A stretch of 64,000 bases of DNA from an uncultured Propionimicrobium sp. (lineage in GTDB: Bacteria > Actinomycetota > Actinomycetes > Propionibacteriales > Propionibacteriaceae): NCBI GenBank assembly GCA_946221385.1, contig CAMIGX010000002.1, positions 62,001-126,000 on the forward strand, read 5' to 3'. A program made the translations under genes and the position numbers. The notes beneath the pieces were generated by a model. It saw only the letters and a program-made list of their open reading frames with translations. It was not told where the DNA came from and ran no database searches. Of this stretch, positions 61,076 through 64,000 are shown one piece after another (position 1 is the stretch's first letter; each line of letters opens with the position of its first letter).

Positions 61076-61954
61076 ATGCAGACAATTGATTTGCCAGCCG
61101 GGGCCACCCTGGTTGAAGAGCCACTGCCGGGTATCAAAGTCGATACCGACTTGTGCAGCGCGCTGATCTATTTCAATGGCGCTCACGTCGCGCATTGGCA
61201 GCCGAAGTCCTGCGATCAAGCAGTGCTTTGGATGAGCGAATCGTCGATGTACGAGCAGGGCCAACCCATCCGCGGCGGCGTGCCGGTCGTCTACCCCTGG
61301 TTCGGCAGCGGACGCAGCGGCGACGAGCAGCCGAGCCACGGTTTTGGACGGCTCGCGCAGTGGACGCTGAAGTCCGCGACGGTCGGAGCCCGGGACGCGA
61401 TCCGCCTGGTCTTCGGCTTGATTGACGTCGATGGACTGCCCGGCGCAGACCGCTATCCAAAGGTGGACGTCGAGCTGCACATTTCGGTGGGTTCGGTCTT
61501 GCAGCAGTCCCTGGTCGTCGTCGCCGGTGACGAGCCGATCACTTTTGAGGCCGGCTTCCACAGCTACTTCGCCGTCAGCGACATCCAGCAGGTGCAGGTC
61601 AAGGGCCTCGAAGGCGCCAAATTCACCAGCGAAGTCGGCGATCCGGAGGGCGTCGTCGAAGGCGATATCACCTTCACTGAGCAGTACGATCGCCGCTTTG
61701 AGTCGGTAGCCAACACTTTGATCGTCGACGAGGGCTGGAATCGCACGATCCACGTCGATAAGTCCGGTTCGCCCAGCACTGTGGTGTGGAATCCGTGGTC
61801 TGAGAAGGCTGCCGCGATGCCCGACTTTGGCGATGACGAATGGCAGCAGATGGTGTGCGTCGAAGTCGCGGCGATCCGCAATGACGCGATTCAACTCGAC
61901 GCGGGCGGCCGTCACATGTTGAGTCAGGTCATCTCGGTCAGTTGTGGTGAGTGA
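61076..61954 (+). CDS. D-hexose-6-phosphate mutarotase (YeaD-type aldose 1-epimerase family)
   Basis: 292 residues. The family opening ALIYFNGAHVAHWQPK is followed by LWMSESSMYEQGQPIRGGVPVVYPWFG, then SHGFGRLAQW and AGFHSYFAVSD with the catalytic His, and NPWSEKAAAMPDFGDDEWQQMVCVE near the end. It interconverts anomers of glucose-6-phosphate. Its product feeds enzymes such as Pgi at 8600. The gene is single, with a terminator at 61974. Confidence 0.92.
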   Translation: MQTIDLPAGATLVEEPLPGIKVDTDLCSALIYFNGAHVAHWQPKSCDQAVLWMSESSMYEQGQPIRGGVPVVYPWFGSGRSGDEQPSHGFGRLAQWTLKSATVGARDAIRLVFGLIDVDGLPGADRYPKVDVELHISVGSVLQQSLVVVAGDEPITFEAGFHSYFAVSDIQQVQVKGLEGAKFTSEVGDPEGVVEGDITFTEQYDRRFESVANTLIVDEGWNRTIHVDKSGSPSTVVWNPWSEKAAAMPDFGDDEWQQMVCVEVAAIRNDAIQLDAGGRHMLSQVISVSCGE

Positions 61955-61973
61955 TCGTCCCGATTGATCAGCT

Positions 61974-62009
61974 AAACCGGCAGTCTCCACCTCGAGGCTG
62001 CCGGTTTTT
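61974..62009 (+). terminator. Intrinsic terminator of the mutarotase gene
   Basis: AAACCGGCAG and CTGCCGGTTT form a 10-bp stem followed by a T run. The nadE -10 element begins within 2 nt of it, so the terminator insulates nadE. Confidence 0.9.
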
Positions 62010-62010
62010 C

Positions 62011-62016
62011 TATGCT
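62011..62016 (+). promoter_or_regulatory. Leaderless -10 element (TATGCT) of nadE
   Basis: TATGCT lies 6 nt before the ATG at 62023, directly after the T run of the upstream terminator. Confidence 0.5.
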
Positions 62017-62022
62017 TGAACT

Positions 62023-63942
62023 ATGACGCGCAATTTCCGTTCGATCTATGACCAAGGCTTCGTCCGGGTCGCGGCCGTCAGCCCGCGCACGGTAATCGGC
62101 GATCCGAAAGCCAATGCCGACGAGATCTTGCGCATTTCCCGCGAGCTGTCAGACGAGGGCGTCGGCGTCATCGCCTTCCCCGAGCTGAGTCTCGCAGGCT
62201 ATGGACTAGACGATCTGCTGGCCACCGATGTGCTGCTGGAAGCTTGCCAAAGTCAGCTGCGGCGCTTGGTCGAACAGTCCAGCAACTTGTTGCCGGTCAT
62301 CGTCGTCGGATTGCCGATGCTATGGCGAGGTACCGTCGCCAGCTGCGCAGCGGTGCTGCATCGTGGTGACGTCCTGGCTATCGTGCCGCGCGGTGGCGAC
62401 GATCTGGACGGCGAGCTGATCTTCGAAGATCGCGAACTCGAGGGCCTGGCCGTGCACGTAACCGTCGGTGATGACGCGCAGCTGCCCATCCCACCGAGCG
62501 CGTTGGCCGCAGCCGACGGCGCCACTGTGTTGATCAACATCGATAGCTCGACGGCCACTGTCGGGCGTCCCGCTGAGCGGCGCGATGCCGTGGTTGCGGC
62601 GTCTCGACGTCACGCCGCGGCAGTCATCTATGCCAACGCCGGCGCGGGCGGTTCTAGCACTGACTACAGCTGGGACGGCCAGACCTTGATTGCTGAGAAT
62701 GGCCGACTGCTCGGCGAAGGCATGATCTATTCGGCTGAAGCGGAGTGGACGATCGCTGACGTCGACCTGGATCTGCTGCGTCAAGAACGGTCGCGCCGAG
62801 AGGGTTTCGTAATTGACGGCATCGAGAGCCGCAGCTATTTCGAACTCGATCCGCCCCACGAAGACCTTGGACTTCGGCGTACCGTCGATCGATTCCCATT
62901 CGTCCCGAATTCGGCGGCCGACCTCGACCGCGACTGCCAAGAAGCCTTCGACATTCAGGTCTATGCGCTCAACCAGCGGCTGGCTGCGATCGGGCAACCG
63001 AAGATCGTCATCGGCGTCTCCGGTGGCCTGGATTCGACGCATGCGCTGCTCGTCGCCGCCAAAGCGATGGACGCAGCAGGCCGTCCCCGCAGCGACATCT
63101 TGGCGTTCACCATGCCTGGTTTCGCGACCACGGATCACACCCGAAATAACGCTGCGGAATTGTCGCTGGCGCTGGGCTGCACTTTCGAGACGATCGATAT
63201 TCGTCCCACCGCGTCGTTGTTCCTAGAGACGATCGGGCACGCGCCGGACGTCTATGACGTCACTTACGAGAATGTGCAGGCCGGCTTGCGCACCGACTAT
63301 CTGTTCCGCATCGCCAATCAGCGCGGCGGCATCGTGCTGGGCACCGGCGACCTGTCTGAGCTGGCGTTGGGCTGGTGCACCTATGGCGTCGGCGATCAGA
63401 TGAGCCACTACGGCGTCAACGCCGGGATCCCGAAGACGCTGATGCAGCATCTGATTCGCTGGACGATTTCATCTGGTCAATTCGACGAGCAGACCTCCGC
63501 GGTGCTGGATTCGATCTTAAACACCGAAGTCACCCCGGAATTGATCCCGACCACTGGTGACGAAAAACCGCAGACCACCGAAGGCAGCATCGGGCCCTAC
63601 AATCTGCACGATTTCTTCTTGTTCTGGCTGCTTGGGCACGGCACCCGACCCAGCAAGATCGCTTTCTTGGCTGAACATGCCTGGTCTGACGCGGCCAGCG
63701 GCGACTGGCCGGCCGGCTTCCCGGACGCCTCGAAGGTCGCATATGACCGCGACGAGATCTTGCAATGGTTGCGCGTCTTTGGGAAGCGTTTCTACACCCA
63801 GCAGTTCAAGCGCTCCGCAATGCCGAATGGCCCGCAGGTGAGCGCTGCCGGCTCGCTGTCGCCGCGCGTCGGCTGGCAGATGCCCTCAGACGCCAACGCG
63901 AACGCCTGGAACGCCGAACTCGACGCCATCACCGAGAGCTAG
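62023..63942 (+). CDS. nadE: NAD+ synthetase with degenerate glutaminase domain
   Basis: 639 residues (the M. tuberculosis enzyme has about 679). The C-terminal synthetase looks intact: [16 protein letters not shown] for [31 protein letters not shown]. The N-terminal nitrilase-like domain keeps E54 (FPELSLAGY), but the catalytic Lys is Arg (VPR123) and the Cys region E-I-C-E-D reads T-V-G149-D-D; about 37 residues between them, holding the YREFYERR segment, are missing. The enzyme likely uses free ammonia. It makes NAD+ from deamido-NAD+. Its stop overlaps the 3' end of the next minus-strand gene. Confidence 0.93.
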   Translation: MTRNFRSIYDQGFVRVAAVSPRTVIGDPKANADEILRISRELSDEGVGVIAFPELSLAGYGLDDLLATDVLLEACQSQLRRLVEQSSNLLPVIVVGLPMLWRGTVASCAAVLHRGDVLAIVPRGGDDLDGELIFEDRELEGLAVHVTVGDDAQLPIPPSALAAADGATVLINIDSSTATVGRPAERRDAVVAASRRHAAAVIYANAGAGGSSTDYSWDGQTLIAENGRLLGEGMIYSAEAEWTIADVDLDLLRQERSRREGFVIDGIESRSYFELDPPHEDLGLRRTVDRFPFVPNSAADLDRDCQEAFDIQVYALNQRLAAIGQPKIVIGVSGGLDSTHALLVAAKAMDAAGRPRSDILAFTMPGFATTDHTRNNAAELSLALGCTFETIDIRPTASLFLETIGHAPDVYDVTYENVQAGLRTDYLFRIANQRGGIVLGTGDLSELALGWCTYGVGDQMSHYGVNAGIPKTLMQHLIRWTISSGQFDEQTSAVLDSILNTEVTPELIPTTGDEKPQTTEGSIGPYNLHDFFLFWLLGHGTRPSKIAFLAEHAWSDAASGDWPAGFPDASKVAYDRDEILQWLRVFGKRFYTQQFKRSAMPNGPQVSAAGSLSPRVGWQMPSDANANAWNAELDAITES

Positions 63943-64000
63943 AAAGTCTCTTCGGCTGCCAGCTCACGCAAATATTCGCGCATACCGGGCAGCTCGAATT
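63939..64000 (-). CDS. 3' end of an unidentified minus-strand gene
   Basis: On the minus strand the frame reads FELPGMREYLREL and then AAEETF before a TAG at 63939-63941, which overlaps the nadE stop. Only about 20 residues are visible, so no family can be named. Confidence 0.4.
   Translation of the reverse strand, partial: FELPGMREYLRELAAEETF

Overview
The window is high-GC DNA with tightly packed genes and reads as a chromosomal segment of an actinobacterium (Actinomycetota). The evidence is the fhaA-fhaB-pstP-rodA-pbpA-pknB cell-wall and cell-division cluster, crgA with a DUF881 gene, mycothiol-type enzymes, a DUF3516 helicase, an LpdA-type quinone reductase, a fused MrpA-MrpB antiporter subunit, and WXG100/EspC-like (type VII secretion) proteins. 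I cannot fix the genus from sequence alone. Many genes carry a TAnnnT -10 element 6-8 nt before the start codon, which points to widespread leaderless transcription.

Layout. 1-8468: a four-gene cassette present twice in tandem. Each copy has a YbaB-like protein, a Gly/Pro-rich EspC-like protein, a WXG-containing helical protein, and a convergent single-pass membrane protein with a conserved extracellular domain. 8600-19083: pgi, a SanA/YdcF protein, a LAS-type peptidase with a coiled coil, an aldolase-like protein, a DUF3516 helicase, an anchored cutinase, tRNA-Leu(CAG), a SIMPL protein, an SDR, and a GNAT plus pyrimidine-dimer glycosylase pair. 19162-26098: an orphan DmsC-like membrane subunit, a luciferase-like monooxygenase, a three-gene SDR/FAD/sugar-isomerase cassette, and a second small WXG-like gene pair. 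26528-36173: thioredoxin, the Ser/Thr-kinase/FHA/PBP operon with an extra 35-codon ORF where pknA is often found, pabA/trpG, DUF881 and crgA. 36184-42783: a complete mrpA(B)CDEFG cation/proton antiporter operon on the minus strand. 43035-53565: an acetyl/propionyl-CoA carboxylase-like protein, lysS, two DUF2500-type proteins, a HAD phosphatase, lpdA, cysE, an FAD protein and an acyl-CoA ligase. 53696-63942: a 1389-residue LPVTG cell-wall-anchored protein, a PRPP-synthetase paralogue, an MshA-MshB fusion, a hexose-6-phosphate mutarotase and nadE. The window closes on the 3' end of a minus-strand gene.

Functionally, much of the window serves the cell envelope: kinase-controlled wall synthesis and division, exported or anchored surface proteins, and secretion-type proteins. 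The rest serves redox and cofactor metabolism (thioredoxin, mycothiol, NAD, CoA esters). Several enzymes have lost residues normally essential to their family. NadE lacks the glutaminase Cys and Lys, the carboxylase-like protein lacks the biotinyl Lys, the PRPP-synthetase paralogue is altered at active-site motifs, and the aldolase-like protein lacks its Schiff-base Lys. These losses, the MshA-MshB fusion and the duplicated secretion cassette are the most notable points.
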